Source: Gigaspora rosea
Lineage: Eukaryota; Glomeromycota; Glomeromycetes; Diversisporales; Gigasporaceae
Length of the DNA stretch: 64,000 bases
Reading direction: 5' to 3'
NCBI GenBank assembly: GCA_003550325.1
Contig: QKWP01000232.1
Span: 251,858 to 315,857, forward strand
A program made the translations under genes and the position numbers. Below, piece after piece: positions 23,389 to 34,603 of this stretch; the stretch's first letter is position 1; each line of letters begins with the position of its first letter. The notes under the pieces are model-generated. The model saw only the letters and a list, made by a program, of their open reading frames with translations, did no database searches and was not told where the DNA came from.

Positions 23389-24156
23389 TAGTGGTCGTAC
23401 CCGGATAACTCTTTACCCGAAAGGGTATAACCTTAAAAACCGGTTTAATATCCTGTTGAAGTAAAAAGGATAACGGGTTATAACCGGATATCATGTGATT
23501 ATATTATTGTCCAAACAAATTACAGAATTAATTAAACAATTGATAAGCGATTTATAATTTGTTTAACCATGCGCAGTCGCGCTAAACCAAGAACGAATGA
23601 TAACTGTATAAATGAAAATAACGCCTAGGGGCATTGTTTAATTCGATCAAAATTCAAAATACGCTTTTGAGAGTTATTTCGCATTTATACGGAAAGTATA
23701 ATGTTGAAACGTTGCTTAACTGTGATATAGATAATTATATTTTGTATTGAATTCAGATACTTACAATTAGTACGAATTTTGTGATCATTTTCGGTAATAA
23801 AAGTACAGTTTTCGATAATAAAATTTTCGGCCAGTATAAGATTATACCGAAACGATATACTGAACGAAAATTATATTATCAAAAACTGCATATTTATTAC
23901 TGTAATTTCGATTATTATGTTTAATTACATTTACATATTAGCGATTAGTAATAAAAGCCTGATTTATAATAATACAGGTTCATCATATTTCATTAACAAG
24001 TTACATACTACGTTCGGCATTTTATCAAAAGCTTGTTTTGGTATATGTCATCTATCAGATTAATATCTCAATCTGATGCAGAGATATACGTACGTATAAT
24101 GATTGGCGCCGTAATTCAAATGCAATTTGCCGTAATGTAATAATTATTTATTACAA

Positions 24157-24410
24157 AAGTCGTAATTGTAATAATGATTACGACATGTAGTAATAATTAC
24201 GACATGTCGTATTGTTATGACACGTAGTAATAATTACGACATGTCGCAATTATTACGACATGTCACAATTATTACGACAAGTAGTAATAATTACGACATG
24301 TCGTAATTATTACTACTTGTCGTAATAATTGCGACATGTCGTAATTATTACTACTTGTCATAATAATTACGACATGTCGTAATTATTACTATTTGTAGTA
24401 ATTATTATTA
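24157..24410. repeat. subterminal palindrome array, left arm of hAT
   Basis: About 12 variants of CGACATGTCGTAATTATTA in both orientations, spaced 19-24 bp. Each contains ACATGT (or a variant) followed by TAATTATTAC. It mirrors the array at 30582-30845. Subterminal repeats of this kind are transposase-binding sites in other hAT elements; that role here is inferred. Confidence 0.8.
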
Positions 24411-24681
24411 TAAATAAATATAATGTACGTATTGTATACAATAATATAACATATATTTCAAGTATATATATTACCAGTAAATACGAAATATGATATGATT
24501 TGAACCCTGGTTTATAAGGTAATTACTATATATAGTGTTTCGATCCTATTTTGAAAAGCCTATCCGGGATTGAATTCATTATAATTCGAATTTTTAATTC
24601 GAATTAGTAATTTGGATTAATTAGTATTCAATTATAGAAATAATCCGGATTTATTCAGATCGGAAACAGTTTTAAATTAGC

Positions 24682-24685
<4 letters not shown>

Positions 24686-24724
<39 letters not shown>

Positions 24725-24815
24725 NNNNNNNNNNNNNNNNNNNNNNNNNNNNNNNNNNNNNNNNNNNNNNNNNNNNNNNNNNNNNNNNNNNNNNAAAAAA
24801 AAAAAAAAAAAAAAA
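24686..24815. other. assembly gap (70 N) inside a poly-A run
   Basis: Thirty-odd A residues run into 70 N (24725-24794), then about 20 more A residues. The gap probably marks an unresolved homopolymer; its real size is unknown. Confidence 0.95.
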
Positions 24816-24827
24816 TGGTTTTACACT

Positions 24828-24895
24828 ATTTTATTCGACGTTTCCACTTTATTCGACGTTTCCACTTTATTCGACGTTTTCACTTTATTCGACGA
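24828..24895. repeat. 18-bp tandem repeat
   Basis: About four copies of ACTTTATTCGACGTTTCC directly after the gap, the last two diverged. Confidence 0.85.
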
Positions 24896-26329
24896 TTTTT
24901 ACGAATTTTTGGTTATAAAAGTCTAAATTGGAAATTTCTATGCGAGATATAAACCTGATAAACATACATTTATAGAAAGTAATTTGCATGTTCAGGATCA
25001 ATTGTCCGGATATTAATTTATACTGTTTAAAGTACTATGTACTTTTTAAGAATGTAATACTATTTGTTGTTCTCCCACAAGATCATACCATATGACCAGG
25101 AATCTTCCATGGGAAGATTCCCGGTCACAAATATTCACGTGAAAATTAAAATAAAAGTAGGCGATGCTGGTGAAATACGTATGGTGAATTGGTGAAATTG
25201 GTGAACAACAATGTTCATATGATGCAGACGGCCCATCGGACCATCGGACCATCTACATCCTATGATCATCGGAAATCTCTGCTAACTCCAGGAAATTAAT
25301 AATACTACGTTTAACTTGTTTTAATAGCATTGGGATTTATAATGCAAAATTGAACGTACGTATATACTTATAGATTCATATATAAGTTGAAATGTCAGAA
25401 ACAATCAATTAAGAAGATGATTAAACTGTTCAAACTAAGGTTTGATTTTAAAGTATCATACTCGTTACCCAATTAGTTAAATGTTCTATGTATATTAAAC
25501 AGATCAAATAATATGCGCATATGGAAACTATATTACCAAAAAATCATGTAAAAATATGTAATAAATATAATTGTATAACTAGCTAATTATTTAATGCAGT
25601 ATCAATATTATTAGTAAAGCAGTTTTAATGCTTCCTCATTCTCTAAGCCAGGTCAAATAGAATACTATAGTGGCCTATCACTATAGCACTAGAAAGATCG
25701 ATAAATAAATTTGCTACTTTTTTGTATATCGATATGCCAAAAATTTGTTGAACCTGCAATACTATTTTTGTCTTCACTTTTCTGCAATTTCTACTGGTCA
25801 ATCTAATTAGAATATGTGGCATACTGCAACCAAAGACCAAAATTGAAATTCTGTAATATGCAACTGAGCTCTGGCAAGTTATAAGGATATATCAGTTAGA
25901 TCAGTAGGGTTTATGCATGTGGAGTTTATCTTGTTTATTTAATAAGCGCATACTCATAAGTAAATATTTGTAGTAAAATAAGTATAAAATGTTGCGTTAG
26001 CAATAGTAAAAAATTACACATAAATATAAAATGTTGGGGATTAGTAAGCTAATGAGTTCTCTTTACAAATAATATGAAGTAAATATATAACTATAGGGAG
26101 CGTATAGGTTGTAAGTAAATTGTGCTAGTATAATGTAGTAAAAAAGAATAATAATATTGTGTTATTGTTGTAAGATAAATCATAACTAAATTTTAGGCAG
26201 ATAAACGTCTACCTGTTATCTATATGCTGTTTTTTTTATTCTAAAGAAAATGGATATGTATAAGGCAATCTTAGATAATACTATCGAGAAAAATTAGGAT
26301 AAAAAAAATGATTACAAGGCGTTTAATAT

Positions 26330-26460
26330 TATTAAAAATATATTGAAATTAAAAAGACAATGAACATAAAGCATTCAAATATGGATATGCTATAAGTTCC
26401 AACAATCTTGAAACTTATTATAGTAAAGGAATTGAAATAGAAAAGGATGAACGTAAGTAT
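26330..26460 (+). pseudogene. Sel1-repeat scrap inside the hAT element
   Basis: Two decayed repeat phrases are readable (IEIKKDNEHKAFKYGYA and YYSKGIEIEKDER). Frames are broken on both sides. It is probably a captured or previously resident fragment of the Sel1 family. Confidence 0.45.
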
Positions 26461-26921
26461 TTAATCATCATCAGAAATTTGATATGAATAGTTTTAATCA
26501 AGTATTTAATTTTGAATTTTTTATTTTAATAAAATAGATTGATGAGATGAATTTAAAAATTCGAATATTACAAAATCTGCTATAGAAAATTATCAAAGGT
26601 TAAGAAAAACTAAAATACTGTAATAACAAAAGCATTTAAATATTATCATAAGATAGATGTTCGTTGATTAAAATAATATCCAGTGAAAAGCAGTATTGAG
26701 ATGAAAAGGTATGATATATGACATAGCAGTAATTGTTATTTACTTAGGTAACTTAGTTAATAATACATGTATATAATAGCAATTGGTAAAGATCTAACTA
26801 GCTTACGATTAATCAATAGCTAGTAAGCCAAATTTTGTATCTTTACCGATTGGGTAATTTAGTTGCATTCTTATATCACTAAACAGTATAATAACGATTA
26901 ACATAAAAATTTTCATTTAGA

Positions 26922-29323
26922 TTGTACGTAACGATAATCTTTTTTGTTTCAAAATGTCATAACGATATTGAAGATGAAGAATCTATATCAGTTTCTAGTT
27001 CTGAAATAGCTAGTAGCAGTAAACAGCAAAAAACACCCGGTAGACCTTTTAATCCTGTTTGGGAACATTTCAACCAGATAGAAAAAAAAAAGATGGACAC
27101 TATTCAGCTGGTTGCAAATACTGTCCAGAAAAGTGGCAGCGTGCAGACATGGCAACATTCAAATTTCATATTGCACGTAAATGCCCTAATGCTCCAATGG
27201 AAGCTCAACTTTTTTACTTTAAAGAATTAACTAAAGATGATGAGAATCAAAGTAATAAGAAACGAAAAGCTGATCCAAAAAATAAAGAAGATATTCTTAA
27301 ATACGTTGAAAATCGAGAAATATCTTCAAAAAGACAAGATTATTTAGAAAATGGCATGTGTCGTGCATTTGCTTGTGCGGGTGTTTCATTTAATGTTGCT
27401 GGAAATGAAATATTTCGTGCATGGCTTCAGGACCTTAGACCAGGGTTTGATATTCCAAGTCCTAAAACACTTGCAGAAAGAATTTTCAATAAGCAACTTG
27501 TTTAAGTAGAAACAAAAATAGAAAAGGAACTACAACGCGAAAATAATATTACGCTTGGTATTTAATATTATTAAATTTTCTTTTTTTGCAATTAAATATA
27601 ATATATAATGTTTTTATATTTATCTTTTTTAAAGCACTTGATGGTTGGACCAATCCATGTGGCCGATCAATTTGGAATTTTATACTTTTAACACCCAATC
27701 GAAAAGAGCATTTATATGCTTTACATAATTATTCAGATTCAAGACATACCGCAGAATTCCTTGCCCAAGAAATTGAAACAATAATTAATCAAATTGGAAA
27801 AGAAAAATTTTGTGCAGTAGTTAGTGATAGTGGTGCAAATATTGTAGCAGCAAGGCGAATAATCACAGAAAAATTTTCTCATATATTGACGTTTCATGTA
27901 TAGCCCATCGACTAAATCTTATTTGCAAAGATATTATGAAAGAATCTTTTGCTAAACGTATTTTATCTCAAGCAACATTAGTTACTCAATTTTTTAGATC
28001 ATGTCATATAGCTAATGCAGCACTTGAAAAAGAAATTCAAATTAATAATATCATAGGTGGAGGTATTAAACGATATGTAGCAACTCGTTGGTCAAGTTAT
28101 TATGATACACTTTATTCAATACTACATTTAAAAGTAGCATTTATTCAAGTAAGTTAATTTTATTTAGATTAAACAATTACTGCTCAATATTGAATAGTAA
28201 AAATTTTGAATTATAATATTACTTAAACTAATTGTTTTTATATATTTAAAGATTTTAGAACATAGCCCAGATATTATTTCAAATAACGAAGTATATGAAA
28301 TTTTAAATAGAGGAACATTTTATGATAATTTGGATTTTATAACTACGATTTTACAACCTATTAAAGAATCTATCATTCAACTTGAAAGCCGAGATTCAAC
28401 ACTCGCAGATTGTTTTATTCATTTGATCAAATTAGCAGCTACTATTTATCGAATGCCTCAAGACCAACATATTACTTTTCAAAAATATTGTATCACTTCT
28501 ATTAATAGACGACTTTCTCAATTTAATGATGATATATATCGGCTGACATATTTTTTACATCCAAAATTTAGAGATATTTAATAAATTAAATATATTTCTG
28601 TTTTAAAACTATTAAAAATTTTAATATAAATATATATTAGGTTATGGTTTTAAAAAAGGTCAATGTAAAAAAGTTGCAAGATATGCAAGTACTTTATGGA
28701 AAGCTTTTGGTAATACTGAAAACACTTGCAAACAACTTTTAGCACAACTTGCCTCCTACCAATTAAATGAACCACCTTATGATGAACCATTTGAGCCAGA
28801 TTGTGAAACGCACAAACATGGTAGAAATCACTTGAAGATGTACATACTCACCTTCCCACATTAGCTACTAAGCTTCTTAATATTACTCCACACTCTGCTT
28901 CTTGCGAAAGGGTTTTCTCAACTTTGGGATAGATCTATGGAAAAAAAGAGTTAAATTAGCATTTGAAAAAGTGGAAGAATTAGCAAAGATTCATCGATAT
29001 TATATGACACATGCAAAAGAAGAAATCTTGTACATTAATCGTGATCTTACTTTAGAGGACATGTTAATTGTAGCAAATGAAAGTGGAGAGTTTGATAATG
29101 ACGATTCTGATTCTGAAGAAGATTATATTGAAGATAGTGAAGTAGAATTTGAAACGCTTGATGAGATTCTGTATTTGGAAGCGAAGTTTGATTTAGATCA
29201 TGAATTTTTGGAGGAAATAGTAGAAGCAATAATGATAGTTCGAGATCAGGTTCTGAAAATGTAGTTGAACCAAATTATAATTACAATGTAGATAATTTAG
29301 TTGATGAAATTTTTACTAGATAA
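26922..29323 (+). pseudogene. hAT transposase (BED finger, DUF659-like, dimerisation domain), decayed
   Basis: Exon 1 starts at a possible acceptor (26920). It has a Ser-rich leader and a BED-type finger: FNPVWEHFNQIEKKK, then CKYC and FHIARKC. Introns with GT-AG are at 27558-27634 and about 28150-28251. The core reads ALDGWTNPCGRSIWNF, AVVSDSGANIVAARR, an AHRLNLICKD block and VATRWSSYYD, all typical of the hAT catalytic region. The C-terminus has ITPHSASCERVFSTLG, the hAT dimerisation motif, then an acidic tail that ends at 29323 after a frame change. Breaks are an A10 run at 27082-27091, TAA at 27503-27505, a lost base near 27900, a third-intron donor reading AT instead of GT at 28574, a shift near 28820, TAG in place of TGG at 28929-28931, and a shift near 29197. 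It would have bound the element ends and catalysed cut-and-paste transposition. Confidence 0.85.
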
Positions 29324-30188
29324 AAATTTTCAGGTTGTGAAGATAATGCATTAATATATATTATCTTAAATAAACTAATTACATAGATTTTTGCGTCTAA
29401 TTTAAGTTCTTTTTTTTTTTACTATTATTGTTGATAGTAAAATTACATTGCTATAATATCGTAATAGTAAAGAAAACCCCTTCGTAGTAGAGAAGAGTAA
29501 AAAAGAGAGTATCGTTTAGAATTCAATACCAGTACGCTTATAAATAAAATCCATTGATTAAATTCTGATTACCTTATTTATCGAACAATTGCGACTTGAT
29601 TAAATCGAAAAATAGTGCAACCGTTTTATTTTATTTTATATGAAACATATTATGACAAACGGCAAATTATCAACTTATTTATTTTTTTATTTTGATTTTT
29701 TTTTATTTTTTTTGTTTTTTATTCTCGTAAATTTGATTTCTGACAGCAACTCTTGCCATCGGAATTTAAATTGGGAAATCCGATCGAATAGCAATCAAAA
29801 ACTACCCGTGATTTCGCAGAACTGTGGGACCGTGATCATCATGAACGAACCTCGAATAAAACTAGACATTCGAATTCCATAAGCTACTACTAAATTAGAC
29901 TTTGGAAATTAGTAATACAAAAACAAAAATAGTAAGAAGAACAAAATGAGATACTTAGCTTTCGTCTCCAATTTCGCCATAGCAAGACTCACTGAACTTT
30001 GAGACCCAGTCAAATCTTTCCTCGTCTTCCAGTTCGAGGTTTAGAAGTCTTGATGATTGTTAGATAGTGGTATTTTGTAGTAGTCTTAGCTGTCACTCCG
30101 AGTCTCTACTTAACGAATTCAACAAGAATTACATCAATTTGAAATAAATAAATAGCAAAAATATAAGCAATGTTTTAACTGATATTAA
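29324..30188. other. non-coding interior of the hAT element
   Basis: AT-rich. An 80-codon frame at 29640-29882 begins with a Phe-rich stretch read from a T-rich tract and has no recognisable domain; it was not accepted. Confidence 0.4.
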
Positions 30189-30557
30189 GGGTAGAGTTAA
30201 CGTAGATTATTTTTCATAGGATCTACGTGGTATATTAGATTTTTATATAGTAAATAAAAAATGTTTCTGATAAATTTTTTAAGGTTTTGACCAAATTGTA
30301 TAAAATTTATATTAGGTAGTTTTAAATAGTTTGTTTATAATAATGAAGTTTCGCAATATCCATTGCTTTAAAAAAATTAACTTTACATATAATTAAATTT
30401 TTGTAGGACACTATATGATTTTTGTAGGTTGTACAAAGAATTGATTGGTTAGATCATATGATGTTTACATGTAAATTATATGATATCATATAAATTGGTT
30501 ACACAAAGTTAATCTACAAGCGATTTTATATGAAATTGGAAATTTGTACACCCTACC
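30189..30557. mobile_element. MITE family W, copy 1
   Basis: Ends GGTAGAGTTAAC and ACACCCTACC are imperfect inverted repeats flanked by TTAA-like sequence. The whole 369 bp is about 90-95% the same as 61907-62279. Non-coding and nested within the hAT element. Confidence 0.75.
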
Positions 30558-30581
30558 ATTAAATATTTGTAACTGCATGTA

Positions 30582-30845
30582 GTAATTATTACTATGCATA
30601 GTAATTATAATTACTACATGTAGTAATAATTATTACATGTTATAATAATTATTACATGGCATAATAATTACTACAAGTAGTAATTTGTAGTAAACATTAC
30701 TACATGTTATAATAATTACATGTCGCAATAATTACGACATGTCGTAATAATTACGACATGTCGTAATAATTACGACATGTCGTATAATTACGACATGTCG
30801 TATAATTATGACATGTCGTATTAATTACGACACGTATTAATATTT
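30582..30845. repeat. subterminal palindrome array, right arm of hAT
   Basis: Tandem CGACATGTCGTAATAATTA units preceded by TACATGTAGTAATAATTA variants. This is the counterpart of 24157-24410. Units near 30720-30820 are nearly identical, so this end has been homogenised. Confidence 0.8.
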
Positions 30846-31090
30846 ACTACAATTAAGGTTTTAAAAAGTCTGTATAAAAATATATGTCATAAATATAATT
30901 CGTAATTAGCTAATTACGGTGCTATTCATTACGTACGTACAACATACCGGTATATATTTACCTGTATTACCTATATTATCTCTTAGGTTAACCGGTATCC
31001 TAACTGTGTAACCTAATAGTCAATTTTATAATCCGGTTATCCGGATAACCTAACAGTTAACCAGTTACAATACCTTAGGGTACGACTATA

Positions 31091-31345
31091 GATGGGGGTG
31101 AAATTACTCTTTATAATAAGATGTTTTTGTTGAAATTGTTGAAATTACTTGATGGTGAAATTGGTGAAATTAGTTTTCCAATATTAAAAATTAATTTAAA
31201 TTATGTCAAAAAATTAATTAAAACTAAGCTAAATCAAATACAATAATTGTTTTAGGTTTAATTTATAAACATATTAAAAATGTTGAAATTATTGTTGAAA
31301 TTATTGTTAAAATTAAAAAAATTGAAAATGAATTTCATCCCCAAC
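31091..31345. mobile_element. MITE with TTGAAATT arms, inserted in the hAT right end
   Basis: Ends GATGGGGGTGAAATT and AATTTCATCCCCAAC are inverted repeats bordered by TA. The interior is built of GTTGAAATT and GGTGAAATT repeats. It separates the last 17 bp of the hAT element from the rest of its right arm. Confidence 0.7.
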
Positions 31346-31617
31346 TATAGGTATGACCACTAACTAAATATATGCCAAACTTTATAGTAAAAAAATATAC
31401 AGTATATTGTGAAAATCAAGATGTCCAAAGTTATGTCTTGACTATGATATTCACAGTTTTCTACATAATAATATCAAACTCAGTTATCTTTTATGATTTT
31501 AAAAATCAACTTTTGTGCATTATGCGTTATACATGTCTTAGATATTATTAATTGAGGTATAGATAATACTAATAACATGCATTAGTAAACCATATGTTGT
31601 TTGTCAAAAGAATAATA

Positions 31618-31787
31618 CAGTAAGACCTCTATAAGTGCATGCTCTTGGGGCTAAGCTTTAACAACATGCATTTAGAGATCAATAAGAAAAAGTGTATTTA
31701 TGGGGCAAGTATATATTTTGGCCAGAACTTGAGCATGCATTTAGAGGGTGTGCACTTGTAGAGGGTGCAGTTATGGAGGTTTTACTG
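31618..31787. mobile_element. pogo/Tigger-like MITE (CAGT..ACTG), copy 1
   Basis: Ends CAGTAAGACCTCTATAAGTG and GGAGGTTTTACTG are inverted and bordered by TA. The internal phrase GCATTTAGAG recurs. The same family recurs at 36021, 43031, 56169, 58917 and, as left ends only, at 54655 and 63840. Confidence 0.7.
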
Positions 31788-31839
31788 TAATAGGTTTTGC
31801 AAAAAAATATTTACAGTACTAATGATAGAAATCACTGAA

Positions 31840-32065
31840 ATAGTGAGTAAGTTCTGAAACAATGCTCACAATAGAAATTATAATAATTCCAATGTAAACT
31901 GACTCACCTTAACAACTTATTATAGTTATCAAAACTGTAAGTTCTTAACAGAATTTTTCAGTCTTTTGTGATTGAAATCACATTCATTTCAATGCAAACC
32001 AACTCATATTAATCATATATTGTAGTCACCAGAGTAGTAAGTTCTGTAACAGAATAATTCACAGT
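31840..32065. repeat. degenerate ~105-bp tandem repeat
   Basis: Each unit has a GTAAGTTCTGAAACA-like start, CAATAGAAATTA, TTCCAATGTAAACT and AACTCATATTAATCAC-like blocks. Two units are present here and about six or more in the paralogue (36220-37040). Confidence 0.6.
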
Positions 32066-32639
32066 ATTAACCTGTAAAATATCACAAAAACGGACATAAC
32101 GTTTGAACCAGTGATCCAAATTCGATGAAACAACCACCATTCGACTCAGCGCGATGAGACGGTTCGAATAAGCTATAGTACGTCCCTGTACGACCTCTGG
32201 TTGCCAAGATAGGAGTTGTCAAATATTTACTCCTATACTTATTAATAGACCAACGATCTGATTGGCTAGGCGNCGCTCAAAAAAAAGGCGGTGCAACGAC
32301 TAGATCTAATACCAAAAAAAAATCGGCTTAAAAATTATATGTAAATCGAATTCGTCAGAATACCCTTTCACTCAAAATTTTAGATTTAAAAATGCGTTGC
32401 ACATGATGATGATCGTTTAATAAATTCCGATTTGTCATTTGCTTTTTTTTTTATCGTGGCTTATTTTTGAATGCAATGTTGATCGATAGATATAAATATT
32501 TAAAGGGTTATACGGGTTAGTAAAAATTTTTTATAGTAGAAACCTTAACTTCGTCACAATACCCCAGTCTCCCTTATATAATAAAAATTAATTTTATTAA
32601 AATAAATATTTATTAAATAAAAAAATATATACATAGTTA
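32066..32639. other. no gene; relic of the GGACCCC element family
   Basis: At 32070-32235 the wording (TTTGAACCAGTGATCCAAAT, TTGCCAAGATAGGAGTTG) resembles the inner part of the 43958-44252 element. A single N lies at 32273. The remainder is AT-rich. Confidence 0.4.
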
Positions 32640-32952
32640 TATACCTAAATTGATGGTCTGGTTTAAGTACATCGTCTTCTTCGTTTAATAAACAAAATGT
32701 AACCATAACATGGTTTTGTTTTTTTCCAATATTTCTACCATTGCCTCAAAGTTTAATAAAAAGCATATCACCTGGAATTATTACAGGATTTTTTCCTGTT
32801 TTCCAAACAGGTATTAGAGCTTTAGAATGAGAACGAAAGGCCCCATTTTCTATTTCACTATTGTCAACTAAAATATTACTAGTATATTCACTACTATCAA
32901 TACCAATTAAGAAACATTTCTTTTAGAATGTTGTCTATAATAAAAATTATAA
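32640..32952 (-). pseudogene. exon of unrecognised gene family U (fragment 1)
   Basis: The minus strand reads a clean protein-like exon from an acceptor near 32930 (TTTTTATTATAG) to a donor near 32650 (CAATTTAG then GTATAT). Readable phrases are CFLIGIDSSEYTSNILVDNS, FRSHSKALIPVWKTGKNPVI and VMVTFCLLNEEDDVLKPDHQ. One TGA interrupts it, explicable as CGA to TGA. No known domain is recognised. The flanking intron is shared with 41.3 kb, where a longer piece of a related gene remains. Confidence 0.5.
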
Positions 32953-33027
32953 GCTAGCTTTAGGGTCATGCCATTTATCACGTGATATTTTTTACTTAGT
33001 AACCACCCCTATCCATGTATGATGTAA

Positions 33028-34425
33028 TAGTGTTCCTATGAACCTGAACTGAACTGAACTTAGGTCAAGTTCAGGTTCAGGTTCAGGTTCAGTATTGAAC
33101 CTGAACCTGAACATTTTTTAAAACATGTTCAGGTTCAGGTTAAATATTGAACTTTTAGAGCTGGTTCAGGTTCAGTTCAGGTTCAGTTCATAAGTTCATG
33201 AACATGTTCAGGTTCAGTCTGGTGTTCATATGATCTAGTGATTCTAGGTTTGGGTCTGGGTTTGGTCTGGTCCAGACCAGACTCAAACTCTAAATTTTAT
33301 TATTAAAACTTAATACTAAACTCAAACTCAATCATAAGTTTGGTCAGACTAGTCCAAATTTTGCAAATTAGTTTGAGTCTGAATAAAAATATGTATATTT
33401 TTTGATACTAAACAAGTTTACTTAGAGTGAGAAGTATAAATCAGTTAGTAAAATTTAGAGAATCATAGCATTTTGTATAATTTTTATTAATAAAATTATA
33501 CAAATTTCTATAATTCTCTAAATTTTATTAATTGATCATAACTTCTTGCACTAAGTAAACTTGTTAAGCACCAAAAAATGCATCAAATCGGCATATTTTA
33601 TTTTACTTTTCTTAAAATTTGAAGAAAAGATGCTTAATTTTGAAAATTTCATCAAAAATTCAAAATTCAGCATCTTTGATGCAAATTTTAAGAAAAATAA
33701 AATAAAATATACCGATATGATGTATTTTTTGGTGCTGAACAAGTTTACTTAGATCAAGAAGTTATAATCAATTAGTAAAATTTAGAGAATCATAGCATTT
33801 TGTATAATTTTATTAATAAAATTATACAAAATTCTATGATTCTCTAAATTTTACTAATTGATCATAATTTCATGATCTAAGTAAACTTGTTAAGCACAAA
33901 AAAATACATCAAAACGGTATATATTGTTTTATTTTCCTTGAAATTTGCATCAAAGATGCTGAATTTTGAATTTTTGATGAAAATTTCCAAAATTAAGCAT
34001 CTTTTCTTCAAATTTTAAGCAAAGTAAAATAAAATATGCCGATTTGGTGTACTTTTTGGTGCTTAACAAGTTTACTTAGTGCAATAAATCAAGATAAATT
34101 AGTAAAATTTAGAGAATCAAAGCATTTTGTATAATTTTATTAATAAAATTATACAAAATTCTATGATTCTCTAAATTTTACTAATTGATTCTAACTTTGT
34201 GATTTAGGTAAACACGTGCATATATTATGAACCTGAACATGTTCATGAACCTTGAACTGAACCTGAACTGAACTTTTTTTAAGTTCAGGTTCAGGTTCAT
34301 GTTCAATAATTTTAAGTTCAGGTTCAGTTTAGTATTGAACTTTTAGAGCAGGTTCAGGTTCAGGTTCAGGTTCATTGAACCTGAACCTGAACCTCTATTG
34401 AACTGAACTGAACTTCGGAACACTA
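33028..34425. mobile_element. hAT-like foldback element with TTCAGG arms
   Basis: Ends TAGTGTTCC and GGAACACTA are perfect inverted repeats, flanked by an 8-bp duplication TGATGTAA (33020-33027 and 34426-34433). Both arms are packed with TTCAGG and its complement CCTGAA, about 20 copies per side, in mixed orientation. The interior is occupied by a second, GTCTGG-type element. No transposase is present. Eight-bp duplication and TAGTG ends suggest mobilisation by a hAT transposase. Confidence 0.85.
33236..34210. mobile_element. GTCTGG-type element, right arm lost, nested
   Basis: Starts TAGTGATTCTAGG followed by GGGTCTGGG and GGTCTGGTCCAGACC, as in the right end of the 49808-51950 element read inversely. 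It continues with the same alternating palindromes (motif CAAGTTTACTTAG, units about 320 bp) and stops at about 34210 without a matching right arm. Sequence has diverged from the 49.8-kb copy. Confidence 0.65.
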
Positions 34426-34603
34426 TGATGTAATCACTTTATCTAATTTTGATTAATTAATAAAATATATAGACGTAATCACTACTTTTGACCATGTATC
34501 CATAGTAAAAATTACACGATAAATGGCATGTCCCTTACTAATTAACTTAAAATTAATTTTTATAGGCATATAGAACAAGAAATGAAGAAAAAATTTAGCT
34601 TAA

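Larger units (their letters stand above)
23389..31362 (+). mobile_element. hAT-superfamily DNA transposon, 7,974 bp
   Basis: The termini are inverted: TAGTGGTCGTACC at the left and the complement GGTATGACCACTA at the right, with one mismatch. They are flanked by the 8-bp duplication ACTAAATA, as expected for hAT elements. The left end continues with GGATAAC/GGTTAT motifs and the right end with GGTTATCCGGATAACC. Arrays of an ACATGT palindrome lie about 0.8 kb inside each end. A transposase-like gene (26922-29323) sits in the middle. The right end carries an extra GTCGTACCC copy and a 255-bp MITE just inside the terminus. A Sel1 scrap, a 370-bp repeat, a poly-A run and an assembly gap also lie inside, so the true length is uncertain. 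The transposase is broken, so the copy cannot move itself. Confidence 0.9.
31371..32065. repeat. host repeat H, right half of interrupted copy
   Basis: Matches 35783-36470. It includes a pogo-like MITE (31618-31787) and the start of a degenerate tandem repeat of about 105 bp. It shows that the hAT element landed inside a pre-existing 1.1-kb repeat. Confidence 0.9.
32963..34534. mobile_element. PIF/Harbinger-like MITE containing a nested element
   Basis: Ends GGGTCATGCCATTTATC and the complement of GGGACATGCCATTTATC, flanked by TTA on both sides. An unoccupied paralogous site (one TTA between AGCTAGCT and CTAATTA, minus strand) is seen at about 41325-41340. That confirms the 3-bp duplication. 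Without the nested element it would be about 166 bp. Confidence 0.8.

Noticed and set aside
24157-24410. Regularly spaced palindromes considered as a CRISPR array
   Set aside because: Spacers are not unique, units are degenerate and inverted, the setting is a eukaryotic hAT element with a matching array at the other end.
29640-29882. 80-codon frame inside the hAT element
   Set aside because: Phe-rich start from a T tract, no domain, not conserved in wording with any other region here.
33551-33752. Two 63-codon frames on opposite strands with nearly the same protein
   Set aside because: They are the two strands of one palindrome in the GTCTGG-type element; the similarity follows from the inverted repeat, not from coding.
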